A stretch of 64,000 nt of DNA from Sclerodactyla briareus. Its lineage: Eukaryota; Echinodermata; Holothuroidea; Dendrochirotida; Sclerodactylidae. The notes beneath the pieces are model-generated. The model worked only from the letters and a program-made list of their open reading frames with translations. It did no database searches and was not told the origin of the DNA. The DNA is taken from contig JAODTK010003032.1 in assembly GCA_026419785.1 (NCBI GenBank), positions 110,505 to 174,504 on the forward strand. Reading direction: 5' to 3'. Shown piece after piece: positions 1-11,930 of this stretch (the first letter of the stretch is position 1; each line of letters starts with the position of its first letter). Position numbers and translations under genes: made by a program.

Positions 1-1490
1 TCTTCAAGTCAATAAATACCCAAAGCTCAACCCAGTAACAAATGCCCACAATTTTGCCAGCCATCCAAACACACCCTCATGCATTAATAGCCAAGATGAA
101 AAACCTCCGATATGCCTGGCCGTGCATCAAGCAGTTTTAGACCTAACTTTCCCAACATTTGCAATGCATTTTAGAATATCTTCAATCTGTTGTTTAATAA
201 CACCACTCGGGGGTTGGATTGGTTTGGGTGGCACCAACACTTTTAAACACCTGCAAGGATGCTTGTACAAATTAGTGCTATAGCTAATGCTTAGCAGTTA
301 ATATACTAACCACGTTACACCTTTTCCTAAATAAAATTCTACTTTTTCGATGAGTGTCGATTTTTAAAATTTGATTGATAGTTTCTTCTATTCTGTGAAT
401 CTGGGGGCCCAAAACCCCGCAATGCTCTTCCATTATACTTGCCGCTCCATCTAAACTTCTTTCTATTCAAGTATTTAATTCTTGCTTTGATTTCTTTTCA
501 GCTTCTTCATTCCCTCTCTGTGCTGGCGCTAGAGTTCGTGTTGTAATAATATAACATCGTCTAATCTTTCAGTTTTGCCAAGTTTATTGACAAGCTCACC
601 ACAAGATTTTGTAGGCTACGAGAGATAGTGTTTTCTCATACAAGTTCTGTTTGGGTATCAACTGTCACATTCCTGATGCTAGCTAAACCTCATCGAATAG
701 TGCTTGCTTCACATTGTATTGATGATCAAGTATAATTAGCAAATTCTGGCAGTTCTTCCCATTTCAAATATACTCAGGTATCGAGGCGATTTATTGATAA
801 CTTTTTGTGGATGGTTTGTAGTCAACAAACCCATTTTAATCCGTATAGTAATCTACATGAAAGTTTTGAATTCCAAGAACTTGCTTTATCTTTGTAACTG
901 AGTTACTGGTTAGATTCTTTATCTGTTGTAATAAGAACACCACCCTCAAGTTAAAATTATCATAACTTTTTAACATTTGGGGATAATCAATATTTTCTTT
1001 CAATGTATAGAAAGAATCTTTTACTTTAGTTCTTTTTTAACTGCTCATTCAAAGACAATACACTCTCGTCTAGATGATTAGTGATATCAATGAATCATCC
1101 TTGATAAATGGTGTCTCATCAGCATCATCTCCAGAGCGGATTTCTTACCTCTCATATGTCCAATGCAAAGTCATCCATTTTTATTTAAAAAGTAATATTG
1201 TATTTAATAAAATGACAACGCAATACGAGGCCACGAATGAATCCGTACGAAATGAGTAATGCACTGGGTGTGAAAGGTATTAGACAATCTGGTTTTGATA
1301 CCGAAAAACCCCAGCACAATAGATAAAAACCAAATGTTAACGGATAGATTTCCCAATTTAGGTGCAGTGCAGATGATGTCATATTCCCGGTACAACCAGA
1401 CTAGCTTTTAACATGGACTTAATATCTGAAGGGTGTAGGCCGTGCAAACGAACGATTGTCCACAACTGGGTAGGCAATGAAAAAGATAAG
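1..1490. other. AT-rich DNA without a recognisable gene
   Basis: AT-rich sequence with only short open frames (longest about 65 codons) overlapping on both strands. I recognise no domain, splice pair or repeat unit. It lies next to the broken capsid gene that follows, so it could be further decayed Polinton sequence, but nothing readable supports that. Confidence 0.5.
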
Positions 1491-1499
1491 TGTTAAATA

Positions 1500-2525
1500 G
1501 AAGGCAATGAATTTATCCCTGGACGATGCAGCTGTGTATCACTGCTCTACAGCGATTGAGTTGCACGAGAAGAAGACCACTCAAAAATGATGGCCCGTAG
1601 CAGGGTATTTGTTAATGAGAATACATTGAAATTGAGAATGATTGCTGAAGATAAAGACATCTAACAAACGATGGTAAGAAAAGAATGCCGATGCACTCAC
1701 GTCGAGGGACATGTACGATTTTTCTTTCTATAGAATTTGAGCTGCTGACAATCAATATGCCCTATTACCAAGGACGGCCTCAATGACCGTCTGAGTTAAG
1801 AATTAACATTTAATGATTATGGTCGAGTGATTTATCGATTGAAAGCACAGACACAGGCGATAGTTATAAAATAAGGTGGAATCAGTTTAGAATACGAAGT
1901 GCTTACTAATGCAGAGCTTGCTAGAATGATTAGAAACAGATCAAAACAAACTGGCGTGGCGACTTCGATTGAAGAGTATTGAGACACAGAACAATTGCAT
2001 TAAACAAAAGAGATACAACTTGGAGTATTAATCTGAACACACCGCAAAAAGCAGAAGGGATACTCATGGTATTGAGAACCCCTTCAAAGGGGTTGTGGTA
2101 ATTATGGTAGAGACCGAGTAAATTTTTACACCTCCAAAAAAGTAAAAAGTAACCATTACTATCGAAGCATCCGAATCAGTTGTATGCGCAAGCAGCAAAA
2201 GATATCAACATTGGGATATGAAAATGTAAAACATTTTGCAGACATTAAGTGGAGCATAGCATAGCCATTGTTAAAAGAACTGAACCTTTGTGATGTAAAC
2301 TCCTGTCGGATTATGGAAAGAGAAACGTCTTGGGTAGACCATGAGAGTGTGATGATACTTAAAAATCACGGGGTAGTGGTAGGCGATAGAAAAGGTCTGC
2401 AAGGTATTACAAATCAACTGGAAAAAGATGCCGAACTAGCGGAACTCTAAATACTGTTATATTTATGATTGTCATGGATGCACAGCTGAATATTAAGAAT
2501 TGTAGATTTAGTTCAGCACCATTTT
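1500..2525 (+). pseudogene. Broken Polinton/Maverick-type major capsid protein gene
   Basis: This is a decayed gene for a double jelly-roll major capsid protein of the Polinton/Maverick (adintovirus-like) type, which in a functional element builds the icosahedral virion shell. The frame is interrupted by many stops and shifts. Short stretches still read clearly in place: NTPQKAEGILMV near 2,036, a segment near 2,170-2,240 ending in VKHFAD, a 60-codon open stretch at 2,268-2,450 and IVMDAQLNI near 2,468-2,494. Their order and spacing match one capsid gene on the plus strand. The assignment rests on recognising these conserved segments. The start is not identifiable and no intact product can be made. 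Further broken frames follow on the same strand from 3,375, as expected of an inserted and inactivated element. Polinton polymerase and integrase were not recognised. Confidence 0.6.
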
Positions 2526-2529
2526 AAAA

Positions 2530-3370
2530 TAAAAAAAAAAAATATATATCAAATGTTGTTCCCAAAGTATCCTCATCCGGCACTAGTCTGCGGTTTTCAA
2601 ACAGGTGGGAAAAAAAACAGACGTTTGTGTTAAACTCTATTAGAAGATGATACAAACTTATTTGAACACACACTCGTTATCATTTGTCCCACGCTAGCAT
2701 GGAATACTGCCTACAAAAAAAGAGAATGGGTCCGGAAAATTTCTGAAGTTTATGTCTGGATTCTACCAAATTACTATGACTCTCATCAAGGTATATTACG
2801 AATGTTGTAATGAGATTGTGCGGCAACTACGGAGTTGTCATATAGAAAACATTAAGATTCTAAATGCATGATCAGTGAATAGCGTTTTAATAGTAGACAT
2901 GCCAATCAAACGTTGTTGTGATTTTGTCACAACAATATAATAGTGTTATGGAAGAATTTTAGCAGACAGACAAATGGCTGTGTTTATTTTATTGCAAAGT
3001 TCGTGATTCATTCGAAAATTGCTTGAAAGAAACAATGATCTGTAATTACGATAAAACAACTAGGCGCAAAAAATAAATGAAATTTTGAGGACACAAAAAA
3101 CATTCAAACACTTTTATACTAAAACAGATAAACATACAAGTTACAAGGTGTTGTAGTTGTTCAGAACTTACAAGTTATTGTAATAGAACGTATGAAGTTA
3201 TGTAATAAGAAGACAAGTTTTGTAATAAGAAGTACAAGTTATTGTATAAGTACCTAGTTTAACCAATTATTCAGCTTGAGCATACTGATAATTCAGGAGT
3301 AATTAATTAAAATACAAGAAAAAAGAAACATTATCAATCTATTATATTTAAATATTTCCCTCTATTAAGT
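2530..3370. other. AT-rich spacer with a degenerate short repeat
   Basis: No coding signal is visible. Around 3,130-3,255 there is a degenerate repeat of about 20-25 bases built on ACAAGTT(A)TTGTAATA and AATAAGAAG. Otherwise the stretch is AT-rich filler between the capsid relic and the next set of broken frames. Confidence 0.45.
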
Positions 3371-3374
3371 AAAA

Positions 3375-5225
3375 CCATGGATGAGTTTGCACAAATTGTA
3401 ACGGAAGATTTAGAAGATGAATGTGAAGATGGGAACCAAAAGCCTGTGTTGTGATAGCAGATTAGCACCTGTCATTAGTGGTGGTGATTCCCGTTAAATC
3501 TTTTGGAAAACATTATTCCCTGAAAGTCTCGAAACATTAGAAGTAGAAGAACTTCAAAATTACAGCAGAGATGATCAAGTCATTGAAGGTGAGACTACAT
3601 TAACAATTTTTGTTAATGCTCTTGGTTTGGAATTAGAATGAATAATGCAGAAATTGATGAGTTGAAGCTTATCTAAAGAATAGGAATGATCCATAGTCTC
3701 AAATGCGTTATCACATTTTTTGTTTGAGCTAATTATAAATTGGAGTAATCTTGCTCCCCTTGCTGCTGGACTTATAACTGCAAGACATGTTTCATTTAAT
3801 AATAATAGTGATTACTGATATAAATGAATCCCAAAGTGGAGGAGGAAAATCAACACGGTGAAACAACAATATTCAAGGTTAAAAAAAAAAGAAAAACCCG
3901 CCAAAGGTAGAGTTGCTGCAGGAGAAAAAAGATTCGCGAGTACAATAGAAAACAAAAGGAAAAAATACATTTTTTATTGATTTGATTCTGCCTACATCGG
4001 GTTTAACGCATTTGCATTGTAGTGGGCGGTTATTTATTTATCAAATCCTGGAGTGAAAACCCAAAGTCATTGTAGTGTCTGAGCATCGCCCTTTCATTTC
4101 GAATAATTAATTTAACAATAAAAGAATAATAACACAATGGCAAGCAGTACTGATAAATATCGGAAAACACTTTATCACGGAGCATGGTTGGGGTATAGGT
4201 ATTGCATATGCATGCTGGCGATGTAAAAGGCTTAAAAAAATGAAACCTCGCCGATTTTGGTAAACTGGACGTCAACGACGGTTTCAATTGACAATGTATC
4301 TGTTAGCCGTTGCACTAGCAACACAAGGATGGTTGGTGGAATCAGGGTATAATACCAGATAAAATTATTAAAGCCAACCTTAAATAGTAAAAATGGCAAC
4401 AATAGCTATGGCTGGAGGTGGTGCGATTTAATGCTGTAGCTGTTCGTAGTACAAATTTCTTATTTTTAATCTAAGGATGGTGCAGGGCTCAAGAAGAAAG
4501 AAAATGGCAGATTTAGCTTTAGAAAAACTCAGCAGAGAGAACAAAAATGGACCGAATAAAGACTCGGCCATCTGGATTTAATCAAGAAAACTATGCAAAG
4601 AGAAGGTCACTCGAAGCAAACTTTTCGAACATCGATCGAGCTATGCAAGAATACTACATCATGACAGGTCAAATGTATGATTTACCTGAAATTTGAAGCG
4701 TGAAACCGATGCTAAGGGGACTTTTTATACAACCAGTGAAAGTCAAAAAACTGGTGAAATATTGTTCGTTATACTTGGCATGGGTTTGTCGGCATTGCAA
4801 TTTCATTACTTAAAAGTAACAACCAGAGTTCAATATGGATACCAAGAACTGAAACTAAATTAAACTGTTACTACTATTATAGAGGTTATTGAAGGTGAAG
4901 GTGCAGTAACAAAATTAGCATAAGCCACAAAAAGTCCAAAAGGAAAACAGCAGGGAATGGCTATCAAAAGCAGGCAATGTCGGCAATTTACAAAGCACCG
5001 CCAAAAATATATTCCCAGATCAAACAGTGTAAAACAGTTTCAAGCACATTCCAAAGTTGCACCAAGCAGATTTTTATTTTTACCCCATGATAAAATTGGT
5101 AAGAAACTTATAAGTATGCGTCAACATCACCGTAGTCGACTATCCAGTAGATACAAGATCAGAAGAACTAACGTACAAACTGCAACCCAAGTAGCGGGTG
5201 CACTCGAAAGAATCTTTTAAAGAAG
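3375..5225 (+). pseudogene. Cluster of broken frames, probably from the same Polinton-like element
   Basis: Several short plus-strand frames look like pieces of real coding sequence: an acidic start (MDEFAQIVTEDLEDE) at 3,377; a very basic stretch (FKVKKKRKTR) near 3,870-3,900; a segment near 4,540-4,695 ending in a Glu-Tyr-Tyr-containing helix-like sequence; and an 87-codon Arg/Lys-rich frame at 4,957-5,220. All are cut short by stops or frameshifts. The basic, lysine-rich pieces would suit DNA-binding or core proteins of a Polinton-type element, but I cannot assign any of them to a named gene. Same strand as the capsid relic and closely following it, they are best read as one decayed insertion. 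Independent host pseudogenes remain possible. Confidence 0.35.
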
Positions 5226-5559
5226 CCCATTGACTTTATTCCTAAACAATCGAAGTAGATCCTGGGAAAGAATCATTGGAGGGGTCATAGACTCAAGCGT
5301 GAGAAAGGTGTCACAATAAAAGAGGATTCGGAAATCACAGAGCGCAGGGTAGTGTAGAACTTTTAACCGAAACGCTAGCAGAGAGATTATTTTCACAACC
5401 AATGCTCAGATGAACCTAGAAGGTAGCTACTGCACAGAACACAAGAGAGCCATGCAGTGCGTTTGAATAACCCCCCGGCCTTGTAAAAGTGTGGATTTAT
5501 ACAAAAGTGGACCTATTATGTAACGAAAAGTGACGTGTAATGCATGCATCCTCTTTATA

Positions 5560-5945
5560 TAACGAGAAAAAATCTAAAAACAAATACAAAATTTTTTTAA
5601 TTTTTTTAATTTTTTTAATTTTTTTAAGGTTTTTGTTTTTTTTAATTATGCAATTTTGGAAAAAAAAAATTGAAAAAAATGATACAAAATTGTGAAAAAG
5701 AAATGGGGAACACAAATTGAAGAAAGAAAAATCTTGGAAAAAAACTTGGAAAAAAATCTTGGAAAAATCTGGAAAAAAAAATCTTGGCAAAAAAAAAATT
5801 TGAAAAATTCAATCCTGGGAAAAAATCTTGGAAAAAAATTTCGTGAAAAAAAAAATCTGGGAAAGACATTCTTGAAAAAAAAATGGGAAAAACAAATCTT
5901 GACAAAAATGTTTAGGAACAAAACAATCTTGGATTTTTTTTTTTG
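5560..5945. repeat. A-rich low-complexity repeat, (ATCTTGGAAAAAA)n-like
   Basis: An imperfect run of ATCTTGG/GGAAAAAAAA units of variable length, preceded by short A-rich and T-rich runs (TTTTTAATTTTT near 5,590-5,640). The open frames here, rich in Phe/Leu on one strand and Lys/Asn on the other, are translations of this repeat and are not genes. Confidence 0.8.
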
Positions 5946-6169
5946 GAATTTAGGGAGTATATTATTCTATCACTGAAAGAATTGATAGAAACTGGCTTGA
6001 AGGTATGAAGTATAATTCTACAACCCCAAGCCACCGTTATTGCAAATACAGGATTCTGATTGGCTAATCCCAATCACGTGGCGTACTAATATTTTTGCAA
6101 TACAGTCGCTGTTCAGAGTAACACAACAATCGAATACTGCCTCGATTTGCTGCGTTTAAGTAAACGCAG

Positions 6170-6475
6170 TACTTTTGACGCTAATTAAGGTTTGCGTGAG
6201 GCCTCTGTTGACACGCGCAGATTCCTGCTTTCAGTATAGGCGCTCTTCAGAGGGCGTAGTGCCTCAACGGAATACAAACGATCGAAACGACGCGTCGCTC
6301 GTTGGCTTGGAAAACCGCGCCATTTCACACGCGCAAAACCCTCCGGTTTGGCACGCGTGGTTTGTATTGGGTCTCCCGTGGACGTTCTACGCACAGCCCC
6401 CCACTGCCAAATCTTTTGGTGTATGGTACGCAATTCAATTCACTTCGATTGACCCAACGCAATAAGTTACCCTAG
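6170..6475. other. GC- and CpG-rich island of unknown origin
   Basis: A locally GC-rich segment with many CpG and CGCG motifs (GACGCGTCGC, CACGCGTGG), unlike its AT-rich surroundings. Both strands carry an open frame of 80-96 codons, which GC-rich DNA gives by chance, and neither product is recognisable. It may be the body of a small repeat or an unmethylated CpG patch. Confidence 0.35.
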
Positions 6476-6616
6476 CTGCTTATTTACTGTTTTCGAGATA
6501 AAGATATTAGATCTAGAGATCAATAGATATCTCTAATCGTTTGGACATAATTTCTTGATTTTTTGCGGGTTTTAGATAGGAATAACTACAAGCGGTCGAC
6601 TTTTAACTGGTTCATG

Positions 6617-6701
6617 ACAGTCCCCTCGACTCTGAATTTAGCCTTATAACGAACTCGGCTGCGCCTCGTCCGTATTTACATAAATTCAGAGTCTCGACTG
6701 T
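6617..6701. repeat. Imperfect inverted repeat (foldback), about 21-bp arms
   Basis: Left arm 6,617-6,640 (ACAGTC…CTCGACTCTGAATTTA) and right arm 6,681-6,701 (TAAATTCAGAGTCTCGACTGT) are reverse complements apart from a short insertion. They enclose about 40 bases containing CTCGGCTGCGCCTCG. This is the shape of a small foldback transposon or a MITE end. Confidence 0.65.
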
Positions 6702-6769
6702 TTATTCACCCGTAAATCCTCCCAGTTGCAGTTTATCCCTTAATAAAATGGGGTTACCTTATAAATTGT

Positions 6770-7030
6770 CAAGCTTTTATAAATGGAAATCTCAAGATAT
6801 GAGGTCAATTTTGAACACGTATAATTGCTTTACATAGACACCCATCTGGAAGAGAAGATTCATTAAAAAATAACCGCAAGCCATAGTTGCCCACATTAAA
6901 TCTAATCGGAAGCAGTTTTAAATGGAAATCAGCAATCTGAAGTCAATATGTTGAACAAATAATATTGCCTTTAACCAGAGACACCATCTGGGAAGAGAAA
7001 TTCAGTAAAAGATTACCTCAAAGCCATTCA
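6770..7030. repeat. Diverged tandem duplication, period about 139 bp
   Basis: Two copies share AAATGGAAATC, then a GAGGTCAA / GAAGTCAA segment, GACACC(C)ATCTGG(G)AAGAGAA and ATTCA(T/G)TAAAA. The AAATGGAAATC landmark falls at 6,781 and 6,920. Divergence is high, so the duplication is old. It is non-coding. Confidence 0.7.
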
Positions 7031-7959
7031 GAAGGGTTTTGAACACAGAACTCATATTGAATAAGTCCGACATTGGGTGAGTGTCTGAGAACTTGGGTAA
7101 TGGATGTTCCAAACAACATCCCCAAGAGTAATCCAAAAATGTTTTTGAACAGCATAAAAGCTACAGTAAACCGGAACTGATTGAAGAATATGATAATTAG
7201 GAAAGTTTTCACAAATCTGAAAATAAAATTAAAAAGCTAAAACAAGTGATGGAACTATGATGTTTTGGTAATGTAATCGCGGGGTGTGGTCGTATCGTGT
7301 AAATGGAAGTCATTTTCGTCTCGTTCCAATTCATGGTCACGTTCTACGACTTGAATGATGTTTTGTAAGATTATTTAGAAATTTGCATGACCACTATAAC
7401 GCGTACAAGGAGTCGTTTAGTCGGGTCTAGTAGTTTTAATGTTTAACTATCAGTTTGCCGATATTTGGAATATTGTATCATGTAGCTTATTTTTGTGTTT
7501 AGATTTGCAAAGATCTATTATTTGTATGTATGTCAATGATTATTCGATTTACTTGGAATCATTTTTTGTTGTTGAAGGACATTATATTTGCCCGCGAATA
7601 GTAATTGTTCGCTCAGTGGCATTCACCGTTTGGTGGGGGAGTGTGATGTCACACTGACTAATGAATTAACGCTTACGCATGCTCAATCTGTTGTTGCCCG
7701 CGCCGTCTGCTTGAGCGACGCAGGCCTTCGGCGGTCGACTGTCCATTGAGCGAAGATAACTTTTGTGTTTGTGTTCGTTATTATGGTTTTGGCTTATTGT
7801 GTGATATTGTTTATAGATGTTTGTACAGTTGTAGGCTTTGGTTTCGTATTTGTGTGGCGTGTCTTCTTCCCTTAAAACGAGGAATGTGTCCAAGGCTGTC
7901 CTTGAGCCTTATCTTTTCATTTCTTTCCGTGCTGAACACTCGCTGGTAAGACTAAGTAA

Positions 7960-8158
7960 CGTTCCGGACAATGTATTGTATTGGATTTCATGTTGTAATA
8001 TGAACATCAAATATCGATGTCAGCGTGATATAGCTATTTTCTTCGACATAATGACGACTCCCTTGCAACTGGTCTCCAAAATTCTCAAACATTTCCAGCA
8101 AGTATCTGGCTTGGAAGTGAAGTCTGCAAAATATAACCTTTTCACTATGAGGTGAGGG
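7960..8158 (+). mobile_element. Non-LTR retrotransposon (L1/Tx1-like) reverse-transcriptase scrap
   Basis: The frame ending at 8,155 reads PLQLVSKILKHFQQVSGLEV followed by KSAKYNLF. This resembles the thumb-proximal reverse-transcriptase segment of L1/Tx1-type LINEs, where a conserved 'f…vSGlkvn..Ks' pattern follows the catalytic box. Only about 50 residues are convincing; the catalytic Asp-Asp box and the endonuclease are absent. An unrelated chance frame is possible, so the call is tentative. Confidence 0.35.
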
Positions 8159-8159
8159 A

Positions 8160-9090
8160 GAAATAGGTTACCAGGTTTGTGTACCTGGTATTATGTAGGG
8201 GCCCATCAGGGTACGGGAGACTACTACCAACAACGGCGATGATGTGTTTTCCTATAGTTGAAGTGTCTGAATACGTGGTCTTCGCGCGATTTGACGCCGT
8301 ATGGCAAGATAACTATTGTAAAAGTTATGATTTATCACCAGTGGTTTATTTATTCTCAGTATTGACCAATCCACCAGAATACTTTGTAAGATATTTAAAT
8401 AGCACACTCTTCAATTTCGTGTGAGTGGTAATATGGTAAAATTAACAGGAATGGATGATTACAACGCGGAAAAAGGTGTCTAGATATGATAAATGCGGCT
8501 GATTTTATGCGAAGTATGAAAATAGAGTGAATGGAAAATATATACATGGAGCATGGTAATACCTCTTTGGCTATTTCTTAAGGAATGTTGGTAAACTTTT
8601 CATTTTCCTCCTGGTAACTTCAGTGAAACAGATGTATCGCCAAAAGTTCGTAACACTTTCTATTTAGATTGATGTCATTCCTGAGTAATCCCTCACATCT
8701 TTACCACCCCGACAAGTAACTTTAGTGTATCAGATTCTGGAATTTACAGTTTTGGCAAAGTAATAATCAGTTAATCTGATAAGAATCTGCTTAATCCCTA
8801 ATGTGTTACGTGTTGAAGACTTCTTTGACAATGCTGATGTCCTTTATCTTATAATACTTTCACATTGAGAAACGATTGCCAAAGACTTCCTTTTGTGCAG
8901 CTTGCAGATATACTGCGCAATCCCCGTGCATGGAGACTCAAGCACACCTCTTCAATACTGTTATTGTTGGCAGTTTTATGCATTTAAACAATTCATTACT
9001 AAAAATGTAAGGCCATGTCCGGTGTTAAGCCAGGTGGAGACGAAATTTTTACCTAATACGATGGTATCAGGGATTTCAAAGTGAGTGTTA
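8160..9090. other. AT-rich DNA without a recognisable feature
   Basis: Short overlapping frames only. No repeat unit, splice-flanked exon or RNA gene was recognised. Confidence 0.5.
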
Positions 9091-9159
9091 TTTACACATA
9101 GATTTCTACATAGAATTGTAAGAGTCCGCCAGGTCTTATTGAATAGTTCGATAGTCCAT

Positions 9160-9285
9160 AATACTCACGAGTCTCCGGACGCGGACTCGATCCATATTGG
9201 GTTCGAGGGTTACGAGCTCGGTTGCTGGACCTAGTATCAGAAATCATTTCAAATTGGATTTTTTTTTTTTTTTTTTTTTTTTGGC
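9160..9285 (-). repeat. Possible tRNA-derived SINE scrap beside a poly-A/T tract
   Basis: On the minus strand GGATCGAGTCC (plus 9,183-9,193) matches the RNA polymerase III B-box pattern, with GAGCTCG upstream in a weak A-box-like context. A 20-odd-base T run (9,259-9,282, plus strand) lies next to it. There is no complete tRNA fold and the poly-A would sit at the 5' side, so this is a weak call. Confidence 0.22.
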
Positions 9286-9570
9286 GGTAGTTTCGTATCC
9301 CAATCACATAAAATTGGGGAGTAGTTGTCAGGCCGTAGCTAGAGTGTCTGATCATGAGGGGCCGTGAAATTGTAAGGGGGGGGTGTGTAGTTGCAAGTCT
9401 ATCTAAGCAGCGCGCCACCATCGGTTGGCGAGCGAAGCGTACCTTGGAAATATCAACCCCTGAAGGTCCCAAGATGTCCGGAATGGCGACTTCCCTCCTC
9501 TGCAGTGCCGCTGAAAAATAACATTTTGAGTGTAAAAAAATATTGTCAAACAAGAGCATCAATCGTGCTG

Positions 9571-11043
9571 TAGCTCAACCGCACAATTTTATAAGACGAA
9601 TGTACACTTATGTGTTAAATGGCAAGATCATGAGGCCAAGCAGGCCGTTTTAAGGCAATGAAACTACCCCCCTGTAACGACCTTTGAACTTATGGCCAAG
9701 AATTTTTAGAGGTCAATAAACATGTTATTCAGTTTGGTCACAGCATACACGAAATGACCGATTGAGAAGAGAAAGGGCAAATTTTAAACCGTGGCCTATC
9801 GTGTCCCTTCAACGACCTTTGACTGTGACCTTCACATGGTCAAAGATGTCGCAAAGGTTGATGAACATTGGTTCAAGTTTGGTCAGCAACCATCAAAGAA
9901 TTACTAGTTTGCTTCTTTCCATCAGATGTTACCACTTCAATTCTACGCACTATATGAGGTCGTATCTAAAATCTGCAAACGAGCTGGTAAGAGCACTCCA
10001 GAGACATTATGACAGTTTCAAAAATCTAATGTACTTTGCAGAATACATTCTGAATTTTACACATGATGCCTATATTGCCCGCTTTAAGACCTTTGACCTT
10101 GACATTCACCAGGGTCGAAATGTCCAAAGTCATGAGCAGGGGTCAGTATTGTCAACATCCCTCGAAGAAAACTATTTGGGGGTCGTATGCTTCTTTTCAA
10201 CAGATGTCACTGTTTCTACACTGTCCAACGTAGAAGAAACATTATGGACCCCCAAAAAGCCATTCTTTGATCGCTGTTGACCAATTTCGACCCAATGTTA
10301 TTATGAACCCGAACATCCAGCGCTGATCGCATGTGCATCAAAATTTGTTGGAGTAACGTTTTGCATGATTTCACATTGGGCCAGAAGTTCCGCATCCACC
10401 CCCGCATAAACCACTTGCCATTGAATGTGAAAATTACATGTAACTTTTTAAAGAAAATCAATTAAAATTTGTGAGATGCATTGTAAGTACCAATGGCATG
10501 AAATTTCATGAAATGGGTCCCTCTGGCCCAAGTGGGCCCTTTAACAAGAATCACTGAACAATTAGTAGGTACGGCGGTTACTCGGTTAGACCATAATTAT
10601 GAACGAATGTCATCAGCACTGTGCACCAAAATTTTGTGGGAGAAGCAGTTTGCGTATTTCACACAATGGGCCCCAGGGCCCACACTGGGCCTGCATTCCT
10701 AATTCCCTGGGCTCCCTAAGTTACGGGCGATGACCATCTTATGATCTCGAACATCAGCAATGTGCAACAAAATTTGTAGGGGTTACAAGATTTTAAGGTA
10801 ATTTCATATATTGGACCCCAGGGCCCAACCTGAGCCCTGGGCCCAAAATTCCGAACAACCTCCCAATGGCTCTCCACCCAAAGGGGAAAAACCCCCACTT
10901 ACAGTACTTGGAGACAAATCGATTGAAGCTTGTGGAGGAGATGCGTTTTCAAGTACCATTGTGAAATGTCATAAAATGGGCCCGTCGGGCCAATGGGACC
11001 TTTGATAAGCGTCCCACTTTTTTAGCTCAGCTGGTTTGAGCTA
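9571..11043 (+). mobile_element. Helentron/Pearl-like non-autonomous element, copy A
   Basis: The 5' end TAGCTCAACC (9,571-9,580) is inverted at the 3' end GGTTTGAGCTA (11,033-11,043). The 3' end is a hairpin-like TAGCTCAG-CTGGTTTGAGCTA. The body runs parallel to the better copy at 50,649-52,546: first a TGACCT-rich leader (AGATCATGAGGCCAAG, GACCTTTGACCTTGACATTCACCAGGGTC), then diverged core units with GGGCCC(A)CACTGGGCC and CATTATGA(C)CGAA(T/C)GTCAGCACTGTGCACCAAAAT. It carries no coding sequence. It lacks the microsatellite seen before the hairpin in copy B. The type is inferred from structure. Confidence 0.6.
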
Positions 11044-11049
11044 AAAAAT

Positions 11050-11930
11050 TGGTGTTGAGTGAGTCGCTGAGAAAATCTACTTTCTGAACATCAACAAGAA
11101 GGCTTGTACATGACTCTATTTTCATTGATATATCAGGTGAGGTGATCAATGTTAGATATATCTTACAACATGCCATCAAGTTCCACGCATGAATTTTTGT
11201 TGGTTGAGCAGTCACGTAACTAGGATAGAATTAGTTAGGTTTTTAAGTAAAGCTACAATGCAAAACACAGACTGTAAATGTAGGTACTCTCCCATCATAA
11301 ATCTAATTGACGCATCTCCACATCACGCACATGTCCCCAGGGCTCACATAACGAACAACCATTGGGTTACCGCAGTCACAAGGCAGCCCCCAAAACTTCC
11401 CCCGTGGTATGGGTAATTGTGCTATAGCCTAGGTGGCAATACTCAACTTCCATCACTTGATGACTGGGTGCCAAAGCCTTTCCGCCCCCCCCCTACTTCA
11501 CTCATAGGTTGACTCCACAATTGACCCCGGGTCATTGGCTGCCAGGATTCACCAACACATGATTATTATGCACCGTTAGTCCCATGGTGCGTGGGCATCT
11601 TGCGTCCCATCTTTTCAGGCCAATTGGAATTGTATATAACGGTTGACACAGTTGCTAATCAACAAAAAGATGTCAAGGTCAACAAAGGTTGTTCACAGAT
11701 CAACGAAAGATGACTCTCATCGCTTGCCTCTTAGACTCTTAGGTACCCCCTGATGACAGGTTCGAAGCACCCCCGTTGAATCGATACCATGGAGCGTCTA
11801 GTAATCGCCAAAAATGTTCCCCATATAAACAGTTGGCTTGTCTGGGTTCGGTAAGCCCCCGTTAGATGGATACTGTGGAACATCAAAAACTACCGAATCC
11901 CCAGTCCTTCGATCCGAATGATAACACACT
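11050..11930. other. Unannotated spacer
   Basis: No convincing gene, repeat or RNA feature. Short frames occur on both strands and a C8-9 run lies near 11,480. Confidence 0.5.

Noticed and set aside
5497..5976. Phe/Leu-rich and Lys/Asn-rich frames of 85-97 codons
   Set aside because: They read through the (ATCTTGGAAAAAA)n low-complexity tract on either strand.
11021..11043. TAGCTCAGCTGGTTTGAGC looks like a tRNA A-box
   Set aside because: It is the terminal hairpin of the Helentron-like element, recurs at 37,892 and 52,517 in fuller form, and no B-box or cloverleaf follows.
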